From NCBI GenBank assembly GCA_937871605.1, contig CALMRM010000294.1:1-35708 (forward strand): a stretch of 35,708 nucleotides of DNA, given 5' to 3'. Under the pieces are notes generated by a model. That model was not told where the DNA came from and did no database searches. It was given only the letters and a program-made list of their open reading frames with translations. Positions within the stretch are counted from its first letter, which is position 1. Each line of letters begins with the position of its first letter. This document shows, piece by piece, positions 14,521-22,613 of this stretch. The DNA comes from an uncultured Terriglobus sp. GTDB taxonomy: Bacteria; Acidobacteriota; Terriglobia; Terriglobales; Acidobacteriaceae. The translations under genes and the position numbers were made by a program.

Positions 14521-15042
14521 TTACTGGCCAGAGACGGCGTTGTCCTCTGCGTGCATATCCGGTTCGCGTGCGTCTGCAACCTGCAGCGTGGGTACCTCAC
14601 GCTTTGGCTGCACGTTCGGAATGGGTGCGGGCGTTACGCCGATGCCGGGCTGCGTCAAGCGGCCAGGTACGCCAACCAGGGCGGTGTTCAGCAACCGGGC
14701 CGCCGTGCCGTCCTGCTCTGCCAAGTGGCTGCCACGGATAAAGGTGACCTGCTGTTCCCGGTCGGTCTGAAAGTCGACGTTGTGCAGCGCCGTGGCTGCC
14801 TGGCTGGTCAGGGCGGCCACGTCTTGCCAGCTGCTCTCGTCACAGACGATGAGAAAGTGCCAGCCGCTGGGTGCGCCACGACGCCGCACGGCCTCGCGGA
14901 CTTCGGTCATCTTGGCGCGGCAGCTGGTCACCTCCGCCGGCGAAAGGTGGTCCAGGTCGCCACCCACGCAGAAGTGGGTTTGAGCGATGGCGGGAAGGGC
15001 GGCGGTGAGCAGGGCGGCAAACAGGTTCAGGGTGCGCGGCAT
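14521..15042 (-). CDS. Secreted protein of unknown function
   Basis: The product is 173 residues. A signal peptide (MPRTLNLFAALLTAALPAIAQ, residues 1-21) directs it out of the cytoplasm. The mature part holds HLSPAEVTSCRAKMTEVREAV, then GWHFLIVCDESSWQDVAALTS and VTFIRGSHLAEQDGTAARLLNTALVG. Two cysteines in the mature part could form a disulfide. I do not recognise the family. A low-complexity, Pro-rich tail (about residues 140-173) ends AEDNAVSGQ. The ATG at 15042 is chosen because GGAG lies 7 bases upstream and the signal peptide begins there; the longer frame would add 35 residues of unrelated basic sequence. It ends 112 bases before the SPFH start and may be co-transcribed with it. Confidence 0.68.
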   Translation of the reverse strand: MPRTLNLFAALLTAALPAIAQTHFCVGGDLDHLSPAEVTSCRAKMTEVREAVRRRGAPSGWHFLIVCDESSWQDVAALTSQAATALHNVDFQTDREQQVTFIRGSHLAEQDGTAARLLNTALVGVPGRLTQPGIGVTPAPIPNVQPKREVPTLQVADAREPDMHAEDNAVSGQ

Positions 15043-15347
15043 AGAAAGGCTCCAGAAACGGCCAAGTGGTCTACCCCTGTTTTCGGCTGCCGCAGGCGTG
15101 CCATAAGCCCGTTTTGGCACTTTGCCCCCATTTAAGACAGGGCACATTCGCCTCGCTCCAATTCATGTCGCCTACACAGCTGCCGATGACTCAAGTAGCA
15201 GGGCCAGATTGGGAACAGTGACAGGACCCAGACTAGGAACGTCAATCTGGTTTAGCTAACCCGTTCGTATTCATTGATAGAAAGGAAGACTTCCTTTCCT
15301 ATAGGCTGTGAGTAAGGCCGAATCTTTCGTAATCGTGTTGAGGTGGT
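15043..15347 (+). promoter_or_regulatory. 305-base divergent interval with MerR-like promoter architecture
   Basis: No gene is seen. Near the plus-strand gene, TTGATA (15274-15279) and TATAGG (15300-15305) are separated by 20 bases, and a 19-base palindrome GAAAGGAAGACTTCCTTTC (15280-15298) fills the spacer. A palindrome in an over-long spacer is the MerR-family layout. The predicted start of transcription is near 15312, leaving a 36-base leader that includes GAGGTGG before the ATG at 15348. The half of the interval nearer the minus-strand gene shows no clear motif. Confidence 0.5.
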
Positions 15348-16037
15348 ATGCGTCTTCGACTGCTGGCAACGTCGTGTCTCCTGGTAGCGGTAAGCGCCGG
15401 CGGTGTAAAAACCCTGGCTGCCAGTCCGGATTGTGCTCGCTGGATTAAGGAATACCAGCAAGGCTTGGCCAAGCACGCAAGTGGTGCCAAACGGCACGTG
15501 GTGCGCGCGGCGCGGCACCTGGGCGTGGCCCGGGCGCACGTGGTGCATGCCAGCATGCCGGTCCATCGGTTGCGGCCGGCAAAACTCAGCCCGCAGGAAA
15601 TGTTGAAGCGCTTCCGCGTGCTGTGCGGCGAAGACCTGCCGGACGACGCCGTACCGGTTTCGTTTGTGCCCACAGGGCTTGAAACGTTGTTGGTGCCGCC
15701 TGCGCTGCCCGCGGAGGACCTGCCGGTGACGAACTTCAGCCAGCCCGCAACGTTTGCACCTGGCGCCACAGCCCCTGCGCCGCAGGCAAGCAATCCGGGC
15801 ACATTTGGCGGCAGTCCCAGCACTCCCATTGTCATACCGGGTGGCGGATCGCCGGGTGGCGGATCGCCAGGTGGCGGCGGTACGGGCCCTGGTACAGGCA
15901 CAGGCACGCCGCCGACCGTTGCGCCCAGCGTGCCGGTGACAACCCCCTCGCCGGTTCCGGAGCCAAGTTCCCTGCTCCTGGTGCTGACGGCGGTTGCGGG
16001 CGCGGCTCCGCTGCTTCGTCGTCGCCTGTCCGCATAG
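15348..16037 (+). CDS. PEP-CTERM sorting-signal protein with Gly/Ser/Pro repeat linker
   Basis: The 229-residue protein has a signal peptide (MRLRLLATSCLLVAVSAGG) and a C-terminal PEP-CTERM sorting signal: VPEPSS at about residue 203, a hydrophobic helix LLLVLTAVAGAAPLL, then RRRLSA. Such proteins are exported and handled at the membrane by an exosortase, which is encoded 5 kb downstream. The middle has a Pro/Ala-rich region and a Gly-rich linker made of short repeats, typical of extended surface or matrix proteins. Two internal Cys (about residues 29 and 93) could pair. The repeat unit and the MerR-like promoter are described separately. It probably acts in the extracellular matrix with the exopolysaccharide. 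Confidence 0.9.
   Translation: MRLRLLATSCLLVAVSAGGVKTLAASPDCARWIKEYQQGLAKHASGAKRHVVRAARHLGVARAHVVHASMPVHRLRPAKLSPQEMLKRFRVLCGEDLPDDAVPVSFVPTGLETLLVPPALPAEDLPVTNFSQPATFAPGATAPAPQASNPGTFGGSPSTPIVIPGGGSPGGGSPGGGGTGPGTGTGTPPTVAPSVPVTTPSPVPEPSSLLLVLTAVAGAAPLLRRRLSA
15840..15880 (+). repeat. Tandem 15-bp repeat in PEP-CTERM gene
   Basis: GGTGGCGGATCGCCG (15840-15854) is followed directly by the same unit with one change (15855-15869) and a partial third copy (15870-15880). It encodes a GGGSP-type pentapeptide linker. Copy number could vary between strains by slippage. Confidence 0.9.
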
Positions 16038-16055
16038 ATCGTTGCAGCATGCGAT

Positions 16056-16082
16056 AGGGTGCCTGGCTCAGCCGGGCACCCT
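16056..16082. terminator. Hairpin terminator candidate after PEP-CTERM gene
   Basis: AGGGTGCC (16056-16063) pairs perfectly with GGCACCCT (16075-16082), and the inner bases TGGC/GCCG extend the stem around a short loop. It lies 18 bases after the PEP-CTERM stop and 55 bases before the convergent flippase stop. No T-run follows on the plus strand, so it may be a weak or shared terminator. Confidence 0.6.
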
Positions 16083-16137
16083 GTGTTGCGTGTGCCTTGC
16101 CTTGTCAAGGGGGTCCACTTCTGCTCGCGTCTCGCGT

Positions 16138-17688
16138 TTACAGCAGTTCTTCTGTCTGCACTGGAGCGACGCGGCGGCTCAGCCAGCCGTAGGTCAGGTT
16201 GACCGGGGCTGCCAGTGCGGCGGGGCATGACTCCACCAGCACGCGGAACCGTATCAGATCCTCCTGCTCAAACACGCGCAAGAGACCGGCTAGCAGCACA
16301 AAGGTCAGAACAGACAATGTGCCACCCAGAACAAACCCCACCAGCGGTGTGGTCCGCATGACACACAGGTAGCCCACCAGGGACGCAAACACACTGATGG
16401 CGACCACGCGGCCGAAAAACGACCAGGGCAGCCGCACGTGGTAGGTGCGGATGGCCATGGCCCACAGCGCACCCACACACAGCATCTGCGCAACGCCGCT
16501 GCCGATGGCAGCCCCCAGCGCGCCGTAGTGCGGAATCAGCACCACGGCGACCGCCACGTCGATGACGGACGCCACCAGCGTCGCTGAGATGAACAGCGAC
16601 TGGCGCTCCAGCGTCTCGAACATGGTCTGTACGGGCGTCAGAAAGGCCTTTGCGATGCAGAGCATCGGTGCAGCCATCGCAACCGTGACCGCACCCGCGT
16701 ACCGGTTGCCGTACATGGTTAACAGTGCAGCCCCGGCCAGCGATGTGGCAATGATGTGCAGCGGTATGGACGTGAGCCCCAGGTACCGTGCGGATGCGGC
16801 GGTGAGTGCGGGCAGCCGGGTGCGGTCGCGCCCAAACTGCGCAAACATGCTGGCCCCTGTGGCCGAAGCAAATACGGTCGGAAACACCAGGAGCCGCTCT
16901 GCAAGGCTGAAGGCGACCGAATAGAAACTGATCTGCCGGATGTCCGTGGAAAAGTGCTTGAGCAGCAACACCTCGGAACGGTCCCACACCACCAGGGTCA
17001 ACAGCATGCCGGTCAGGCTCTGCAGGGCAAAGCTCCGCATGCGCAGGACAAGATCCGCAGGCACATCGCGCCCGGTCTTTGGCCACGCGTTCATACGCCA
17101 CCACGTGGGTACAAAGCGCACCAGGAAGTCTGTCATCCGCATGGATAGCATGGCGGCAGCCACGCCAACCACGCCCCAATGCAGGACGATGGTAAGCAGC
17201 GTCGTGACAAAGAAGACGGCGGTAGACGCCACCGAGCCCGGCAGGTTGGCCGAAAGATCTTCCGTTGCAATGTTGGCAAAGGCTGAAACGCTGTTGACCA
17301 TGGACGGCCAGATACTGAGCACCAGCAGGATGCTGGCCAGCCGATACTCCGGCTGCACATCGCGCAGCACCCATAGCAGCGCGCCCCCCGTGGCCACGGT
17401 GGCGGTCGCACACTGTGCCAGCATGGTCATGCGGTACACATGGAGCGCTGCCGCACGGTCGCCGCTACCCAGAAACTCCGCCATGAATTTTCGCGTCGTG
17501 GACGGGATCCCGAGGGCGCCCAGCGAGCTGCAGATGTTCACGATCCACAGCACATAGACGATGTAGCCCATTTGCGTGGGGCCGATCACCCGTGCAATCA
17601 GGATCGACGAGATCAGCGAAGCGCCAAAGCTGATCAGGTTTTCCAGCGCAAACCATAGCGTGTTGCGAAGTATCGTTTTGGTGTTCAA
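16138..17688 (-). CDS. Oligosaccharide flippase (Wzx / MATE-like, MOP superfamily)
   Basis: The product is 516 residues with about 14 membrane helices. The opening MNTKTILRNTLWFALENLISFG with LISSILIARVIGPTQMGYIVYV is typical of Wzx/RfbX flippases, which move lipid-linked repeat units to the outer face of the inner membrane. The TTG start at 17688 has AGG 7 bases upstream; a GTG at 17757 would add 23 basic residues without membrane character. The gene sits in the exopolysaccharide locus 99 bases downstream of the TPR gene on the same strand. The C-terminal 20 residues (SRRVAPVQTEELL) are cytoplasmic. The substrate is probably the repeat unit built by the glycosyltransferases to the right. Confidence 0.86.
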   Translation of the reverse strand: MNTKTILRNTLWFALENLISFGASLISSILIARVIGPTQMGYIVYVLWIVNICSSLGALGIPSTTRKFMAEFLGSGDRAAALHVYRMTMLAQCATATVATGGALLWVLRDVQPEYRLASILLVLSIWPSMVNSVSAFANIATEDLSANLPGSVASTAVFFVTTLLTIVLHWGVVGVAAAMLSMRMTDFLVRFVPTWWRMNAWPKTGRDVPADLVLRMRSFALQSLTGMLLTLVVWDRSEVLLLKHFSTDIRQISFYSVAFSLAERLLVFPTVFASATGASMFAQFGRDRTRLPALTAASARYLGLTSIPLHIIATSLAGAALLTMYGNRYAGAVTVAMAAPMLCIAKAFLTPVQTMFETLERQSLFISATLVASVIDVAVAVVLIPHYGALGAAIGSGVAQMLCVGALWAMAIRTYHVRLPWSFFGRVVAISVFASLVGYLCVMRTTPLVGFVLGGTLSVLTFVLLAGLLRVFEQEDLIRFRVLVESCPAALAAPVNLTYGWLSRRVAPVQTEELL

Positions 17689-17787
17689 CGCTGAACCTGT
17701 CGCCGCTTCTCCCCTGCGGTGTGGCGCAATGCTGCAGAGAGCAGCCCTGCGCGGCACACCCCGGGGGAGGGTGCGCCGTGTCGCAGG

Positions 17788-20082
17788 CTAGCCAAGCTTG
17801 TCGAGTTCCGCCTGCGCCTTTTTGCCAGTATCAGAGCCGTTGGCTGCTTCCACGGCCTTCTTCAGGCTGGCCTGCGCGGCGGCTTTGTTGCTGAGCTTCT
17901 CGTACACCAGGCCCATGTGGTAGTGAATGCTCGCATTGTTCGGCGAGGTCTTGACAGCCCCCTGTAAGAGATCCAGGGCAGAGCTATAGACGCCCTTTTT
18001 GTAGTACACCCAGGCCAGCGTGTCACTGGTATCGGGCGAGTTAGGCATGGCGCGCTGCGCGGCCTGGGCCAGCGTGAGCGCCACGTCGGTGTTGCCGCCA
18101 CTGTCCGCCATCAGGTAGGCCAGGTTGTTTTCGACGACGGGCTGTTCTGGCTGCAGCTGCAGCGACTTCTGGTAGTAGCCGATGGCCTTGCCCTGGTCTC
18201 CCGAGGCCTCTGCCAGCATGCCCAGGTACGACTGCGCTTGCGCATCGTTTGGGTGGCTGCCGGCCCACTTGGTCCACACCTCGTTGGGGCCGTTCAGGTC
18301 GTTGGTGGCCAAACCGGCTTCTGTATAAATGCGCATGGCGTTGAGGTTGTCGGGCTGCACCTGCATGGCCCGCTGCGCAGTGCCCAGCGCAGACTTCGCA
18401 TCATGCGCCGCCATCTGCACCTGTGCCAACTGCACCAGCGCCGGCACGCTGTTGGGGTTGCGCTGCACCACAGATTGCATACGGGCGACGGCAGCCGCGG
18501 GCTGGTTGCCCTGCAGGTCCATGCCCACCAGCACGCCCAGGGCAGCACTGTTGGGGGCTGCCGCCAGAGCCTGCTCCAGCAACGACTTCCCTTCGGCAGC
18601 TTTGCCCTGCTTCACGCGAATCTGACCCAGCGTGGTGAGTGCCTGCGTATTCTTGGGGTCCAATTTAAGGGCCTCTTGCAGGTCGGCAGCAGCCTGATCC
18701 AGGTGGTTATCGTTGGCTTCGGCGGTGCCAAGCCAGATGTGCGGCGCAGGCGCGTTGGGGTAGAGCTTGAGCATCTGCTCCGACACCTGGCGCAAACCGG
18801 CCTGGTCGCCGCGGCGCGCTGCGATCTCTGCCACGCCTGCTGCCGCGGCCATGTTGCCGGGCGCGCGCTGCAGGGCTGCACGGAAGTTGGTATTTGCCGT
18901 GTCCAGGTCGCCGCGGTCGCGCGACACGACCGCATACAGCAGTTTCAGCTCCACACTATCGGGGTTGTTCTGCACGCCCTTTTGCAGCAGGGTACTGGCC
19001 TCGTCCTGCTTGCCGTCGTGCAGCAGCAAGCCCGCCTTGACCTGGACAAACTGCGGCTCGGTTCCGTGTGCCTCCGCCTGCTTACTAACCACCTCATTGG
19101 CCTTGGCAAAGTTGCCGCGGATGGCCAACACACGGGCATACGCCATCTGCACGGGAAAGCTCTTGGGATGCTTGCTCGCCAGATCGGCATAGGCCGCCTC
19201 TGCCTTGTCGGCCTGGCCATTGTGCAGGTAAAAGCGCTCCAGCACGGTGGCGCCTTCGGGGTCGTCGGCAAAGTCCTCACTCGTCTGGCGCACAACGCCT
19301 TCGGCTGCCGGCAGGTTGTTCTCTGAGATGTACAGCGTGGCCAGTGCCACGCGGGCCTGCAGGTTCTTGGGCGCAACGCTGATGGCGGTCTTCAGCTGCG
19401 CTTCAGACCCGGCGTAGTCCTTCTGTACGGTGAGCAGCCCTGCCAGCAGCAGATGCGCCTGGACGTTTTTGTTATCCAACTGCACGGCTTTTTCCAGTTC
19501 CGCGTGCGCGCCCGGCAGGTCTTTGCCGCCGCTGCCCAGCAGGGCACCCAGGGTGGCGTGGAGGTCTGACCGGTTAGGAGCCACAGCGAGTGCCTTTTGC
19601 ATATCGGCGATCGCCTCGTCACGGTTGCCCTTTTCCGCGGCCACATTGGCCTGCATCGTCAGCGCATCCGGGTCGTTGGCCTTGAGCTTCAGCACGGCGT
19701 CGGCCTGCTCCGCGGCGCGGTCAGGCAAGCGGCCCGCCAGCAGGAGATTACCCAGCTCCACGCGCGCGGGCACGTTGGTTGGCTGCAGACGGACAGCAGT
19801 CGCCAGTTCGGGATACGCCTGCGCCACCATGCCCAGCTTGAGCAAGGCGCGGCCGAGTTCGTAGTGCGCCGGGGCAAAGTTCTTGTCGGCCTTGAGTGCG
19901 TTGTAGTACTGCAGGGAGGCTTCCTTGTACTTGCCGTCGTTGTAGTAGCGCAGGCCGCTCTCCAGGTATTTCTGCTTGCGCACATTTGGGTCACGGTTGC
20001 AGCCAGAGGTGAGCAGCACGGCAGAGAGGGCAACGGCGGATGCGGCAAGCTGTACGGGGCGGGACAGTCGGTTCAGCGGCAT
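17788..20082 (-). CDS. TPR-repeat lipoprotein (PEP-CTERM/exosortase-associated type)
   Basis: The 764-residue protein has a lipoprotein signal with lipobox LTSGC (Cys28). Almost the whole mature part is tetratricopeptide repeats, about twenty 34-residue units with the pattern A-x2-LG-x3-L and P-x2-P at the turns (for example LHATLGALLGSGGKDLPGAHAELEKAV, ALTTLGQIRVKQGKAAEGKSLLEQAL). PEP-CTERM systems often carry such a TPR lipoprotein (PrsT, TIGR02917). It likely scaffolds export or assembly at the outer or inner membrane. It is transcribed leftward with EpsI and exosortase upstream and the flippase downstream. The 12-bp direct repeat in its upstream gap is described separately. Confidence 0.85.
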   Translation of the reverse strand: MPLNRLSRPVQLAASAVALSAVLLTSGCNRDPNVRKQKYLESGLRYYNDGKYKEASLQYYNALKADKNFAPAHYELGRALLKLGMVAQAYPELATAVRLQPTNVPARVELGNLLLAGRLPDRAAEQADAVLKLKANDPDALTMQANVAAEKGNRDEAIADMQKALAVAPNRSDLHATLGALLGSGGKDLPGAHAELEKAVQLDNKNVQAHLLLAGLLTVQKDYAGSEAQLKTAISVAPKNLQARVALATLYISENNLPAAEGVVRQTSEDFADDPEGATVLERFYLHNGQADKAEAAYADLASKHPKSFPVQMAYARVLAIRGNFAKANEVVSKQAEAHGTEPQFVQVKAGLLLHDGKQDEASTLLQKGVQNNPDSVELKLLYAVVSRDRGDLDTANTNFRAALQRAPGNMAAAAGVAEIAARRGDQAGLRQVSEQMLKLYPNAPAPHIWLGTAEANDNHLDQAAADLQEALKLDPKNTQALTTLGQIRVKQGKAAEGKSLLEQALAAAPNSAALGVLVGMDLQGNQPAAAVARMQSVVQRNPNSVPALVQLAQVQMAAHDAKSALGTAQRAMQVQPDNLNAMRIYTEAGLATNDLNGPNEVWTKWAGSHPNDAQAQSYLGMLAEASGDQGKAIGYYQKSLQLQPEQPVVENNLAYLMADSGGNTDVALTLAQAAQRAMPNSPDTSDTLAWVYYKKGVYSSALDLLQGAVKTSPNNASIHYHMGLVYEKLSNKAAAQASLKKAVEAANGSDTGKKAQAELDKLG

Positions 20083-20103
20083 AGAGTAGGTCGTCCTTGT
20101 ATC

Positions 20104-20132
20104 GCGGCAGGTTCGGTTTGGCGGCAGGTTCG
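20104..20132. repeat. 12-bp direct repeat upstream of TPR gene
   Basis: GCGGCAGGTTCG occurs at 20104-20115 and again at 20121-20132, one 17-base step apart. It lies in the 77-base gap between the EpsI stop and the TPR start. It could be an operator pair or a chance duplication. Confidence 0.7.
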
Positions 20133-20159
20133 CTGGGTCTTGTGGGGACAGAACAATCC

Positions 20160-20864
20160 CTAATCCGGAATGTAGGCAGGCAGCATGGCGGCCACCTCCC
20201 CGGCAAAGGTCGTTGCGCGCGCGTGGGCGGCACCTTCGGGCTCGCCCGGTAACAGCGGCGTAATCACCCGGATCAGCGCGCCGTCTGTCCGGTTGTAGCG
20301 GATGGCATCCAGCAGCATGAAGAGCTTGGCCCGGTAATCGTTGGCAATGCTTCTGCCGTGTGCCCGGTACCAGTACAGCACTTCCTGCTTCTGCGTGCCA
20401 TCCGTGATGACGTACTCGCCCACCTGGTATTTGTGGCCGTCCGCGCCGGGCAGGAGAATGGTCTTCTCCGATTCAAAGGTCCAGCCGGCGCCTGGCAGGC
20501 AGTTCTGCGGCGAGTGAATGGACTGGCCGGTGCGCTGGGTAGGAAAGTAGCCAATGAAGAGGCTCACCGGAATCGCGGCATCCTGGGCCGCCGCCGTGCT
20601 GGCTGCGGTTGCGTTGGCAAACGCCGCACCCCTGTCCGCATTGCCCTGGCTGGAATAGAGGCGATTCAGGAAGCGGCCCTTGCCCAGCAGCTGCAGGGTC
20701 ACGTCTGGAATGGTGATATCCACGGCGCTGCGACGGTCGATCTGGTGTGGCAGCAGTTCCAGCGGCACACTGTTGGGCACGTCGTCTGTCGCCCGGCGCA
20801 GGTAAATCATGCTTGCCGTGGCCGCCATCATGCCTGCCACCAGCACAAAGCGGGGCAGGTTCAT
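20160..20864 (-). CDS. epsI: Exosortase-associated protein EpsI (DUF3485)
   Basis: The 234-residue protein has one N-terminal membrane helix (residues 4-22, PRFVLVAGMMAATASMIYL) and a periplasmic domain. SIHSPQNCLPGAGWTFESE near residues 116-134 is the EpsI signature with the conserved Cys. It is followed by YVITDGTQKQEVLYWYRAHGR. EpsI occurs beside or fused to exosortases of exopolysaccharide loci; its exact role is not known. The ATG at 20864 overlaps the exosortase stop by 4 bases (ATGA), so the two are translationally coupled. A longer frame starting at 21008 would run entirely inside the exosortase gene and is rejected. The length is normal. Confidence 0.92.
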   Translation of the reverse strand: MNLPRFVLVAGMMAATASMIYLRRATDDVPNSVPLELLPHQIDRRSAVDITIPDVTLQLLGKGRFLNRLYSSQGNADRGAAFANATAASTAAAQDAAIPVSLFIGYFPTQRTGQSIHSPQNCLPGAGWTFESEKTILLPGADGHKYQVGEYVITDGTQKQEVLYWYRAHGRSIANDYRAKLFMLLDAIRYNRTDGALIRVITPLLPGEPEGAAHARATTFAGEVAAMLPAYIPD

Positions 20865-21766
20865 GCGGCACGCTCCCGGGGGTGGGTGCCGAGCGCCATG
20901 GCTTTCTGCAAGAGGTACACCAACCCAAGCGAGAACAGAAACATCAGCCAGCCAGAAAACTCGTGAAAAAAGCCCATTGCCTTCTCCGGGTCCCAATACT
21001 GCACGCACAGCCCGGTACCCACAATGCGTAAGACGTTGGCTGCAACCGCAATGGGAATGCTGCCCAGCGCCAGCCAGGTACGGCGCCAGGTGGAGGGCTC
21101 CAAGAGGTAGCCGTAGATGATGGCCACGGTAAACAGGCTCATCAGCGACCGTATACCGCTACAGGCTTCCGCCACCTCCAGCTTCATCATGGGCAACTCG
21201 ATTACGTTGCCCTCGCGCAAGACAGGCACGTTGAACCAGGGCAGCATGGCACTGGCCAGCCGAGACGCAAACAGCTGGAGGGGAAACGTGATCTGGTTGA
21301 AGACAACCGCGGGAAACGGGATGGCGAGCAGCAACACCAGCAGCGGAAACTTGAGCACCCGCAGCATGGGCAAGCCAGCAAACGTCCAGACCAGGCCACC
21401 CAGCACCATGAGTCCGGAGATGCGCGCCAGAAACAGTTCCGCACCGTAAATGCCCGTGATGTAGGTGAGGAGGCCCAGCAACACCAGCAGGGTACCTGCC
21501 CAGCTTGGCTCTAGCGGTGTGTTGCGCACTGCCTCACGCTTCTCCCACACCACCCAGGCGCAAAAGAATGGGATCAGGAAGCCATGCGCGTAATCGGGCG
21601 TCACGTACCAGTCCAGCAAGAGCTTGCCGCACACGCGCAGGTAGAGCACGACCAGCAGAGCAGCAAGCACGGCCACAGCCCAGGCCGGCAGTGCTGTCAC
21701 CGAGGACCGTACGGCGGTCCGTCCCTGTGTTGCTGTTGCCGGCACGGTTGCAGTCTCCATGGGCAT
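20861..21766 (-). CDS. Exosortase (PEP-CTERM sorting transpeptidase)
   Basis: The 301-residue multi-span membrane protein has about eight helices. The proposed catalytic triad is present: Cys202 in VAEACSGIRSL, Arg247 in ANVLRIVG and His268 in GFFHEFSGW. Exosortases recognise the PEP-CTERM tail, cut it and are thought to transfer the protein to a surface attachment. The N-terminus has a 25-residue Thr/Ala-rich cytoplasmic leader. EpsI follows with a 4-base overlap. The upstream divergent region holds two palindromes that overlap its probable promoter. PEP-CTERM substrates are encoded at both ends of the locus. It is complete, but its subtype cannot be named from sequence reading. Confidence 0.95.
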   Translation of the reverse strand: MPMETATVPATATQGRTAVRSSVTALPAWAVAVLAALLVVLYLRVCGKLLLDWYVTPDYAHGFLIPFFCAWVVWEKREAVRNTPLEPSWAGTLLVLLGLLTYITGIYGAELFLARISGLMVLGGLVWTFAGLPMLRVLKFPLLVLLLAIPFPAVVFNQITFPLQLFASRLASAMLPWFNVPVLREGNVIELPMMKLEVAEACSGIRSLMSLFTVAIIYGYLLEPSTWRRTWLALGSIPIAVAANVLRIVGTGLCVQYWDPEKAMGFFHEFSGWLMFLFSLGLVYLLQKAMALGTHPRERAA

Positions 21767-21781
21767 GCTACATTTCGCTCC

Positions 21782-21819
21782 GCGGCACTGCCGCTCTTTC
21801 TTATATCGGCACTGCCGAT
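21782..21819. promoter_or_regulatory. Paired palindromic operator candidate between exosortase and export operons
   Basis: The palindrome GCGGCACTGCCGC (21782-21794) and the palindrome ATCGGCACTGCCGAT (21805-21819) share the 11-bp core CGGCACTGCCG, and their centres are 24 bases apart. They lie 16 to 53 bases upstream of the exosortase start. On the minus strand a possible -10 TATAAG (21805-21800) sits between the two, so a bound protein would cover the promoter. The opposite operon starts about 150 bases away. Confidence 0.55.
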
Positions 21820-21965
21820 GGTGATACTAGCAATCCAGCGATATCAAACTGCTTTCCATTTCTACCGGCGAGTGCCACACTGATATGCAGTCAGAGGGCA
21901 ATGGCCTACAGCGCAGCCTGGTTCAGTTGTACCAACGTCCATCGTCTAGCAGGTCTGTTATTACC

Positions 21966-22613
21966 ATGAAGCCTAAATTCGCTCTTCGTTTCGTTCCAGC
22001 ACTTCCCTTACTACTGGCTGGTGCCCAGGTGGGTTCCCATCCCATTTTGACTGCGGCGCCGCAGGGAGCACCCTCCCGTGCACAGGCCCCGGCTGCACCT
22101 GCTGGTAAGAATGGTGCGTCCCTGGCGCTTTCACCGGAGTATCGCATTGGCGCGTACGACACGCTACAGGTAACGGTATGGAAAGAGCAGCAACTCTCTG
22201 GTACCTTTCCCGTGCGCCCCGATGGCATGATTTCGCTGGTGTTGCTAGGCGATGTATCAGCGGCAAACTTAACCCCGATGAAGCTGGGCGAGAATATAAC
22301 GGAAGGTCTAAAAAAATACATCCAGGATCCCCTGGTGACCGTTACAGTAACAGCCGTTAACAGCCAGAAGATTTATGTTGTCGGCCAAGTGGGCAAAGTA
22401 GGTCCGGTGGATCTGGCGCCCGGGATGACGCCGCTGGAGGCGATTGCCTCTGCCGGCGGTCTGGCACCGTTCAGCTCCGGCAAAAACGCGTACATCCTGC
22501 GCGGAGAGCCGGGCAAGCAAAAGAAGATTCCGTTTGATTACAAGAAGGCCCTGAAAGGCAAGGAAGATCACGCCGTCCTGCTGGAAACCGGCGACACGAT
22601 CGTTATCCCGTGA
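21966..22613 (+). CDS. Polysaccharide export protein (Wza-like, Poly_export + SLBB)
   Basis: The 215-residue protein has a signal peptide (MKPKFALRFVPALPLLLAGA) without a lipobox. The Poly_export domain follows: EYRIGAYDTLQVTVWKEQQLSGTFPVRPDGMISLVLLGDV near residues 57-96. An SLBB domain then runs from QKIYVVGQVGKVGPVDL to the end. Wza-type proteins form the outer-membrane export ring for exopolysaccharide. At 215 residues it is the short form typical of PEP-CTERM loci, lacking the C-terminal amphipathic helix of E. coli Wza. The ATG at 21966 is chosen because it begins the signal peptide; the upstream in-frame start at 21885 lacks a Shine-Dalgarno. Its TGA overlaps the GTG of the next gene. 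Confidence 0.9.
   Translation: MKPKFALRFVPALPLLLAGAQVGSHPILTAAPQGAPSRAQAPAAPAGKNGASLALSPEYRIGAYDTLQVTVWKEQQLSGTFPVRPDGMISLVLLGDVSAANLTPMKLGENITEGLKKYIQDPLVTVTVTAVNSQKIYVVGQVGKVGPVDLAPGMTPLEAIASAGGLAPFSSGKNAYILRGEPGKQKKIPFDYKKALKGKEDHAVLLETGDTIVIP

Noticed and set aside
13692-14741. Plus-strand open frame over the SPFH gene
   Set aside because: The SPFH domain on the minus strand is clear. This frame crosses into the next gene and has no coherent motif.
15112-15130. Possible sigma-54 site (TGGCAC followed by TTGC-like bases)
   Set aside because: The GG and GC elements are only 8 bases apart, where 12 are needed.
15840-15880. Possible CRISPR-like repeat
   Set aside because: The units are adjacent with no spacers and encode a Gly/Ser/Pro linker inside a PEP-CTERM gene.
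18238-19326. Plus-strand open frame over the TPR lipoprotein gene
   Set aside because: The TPR pattern is unambiguous on the minus strand, and the opposite frame inherits openness from repetitive codons.
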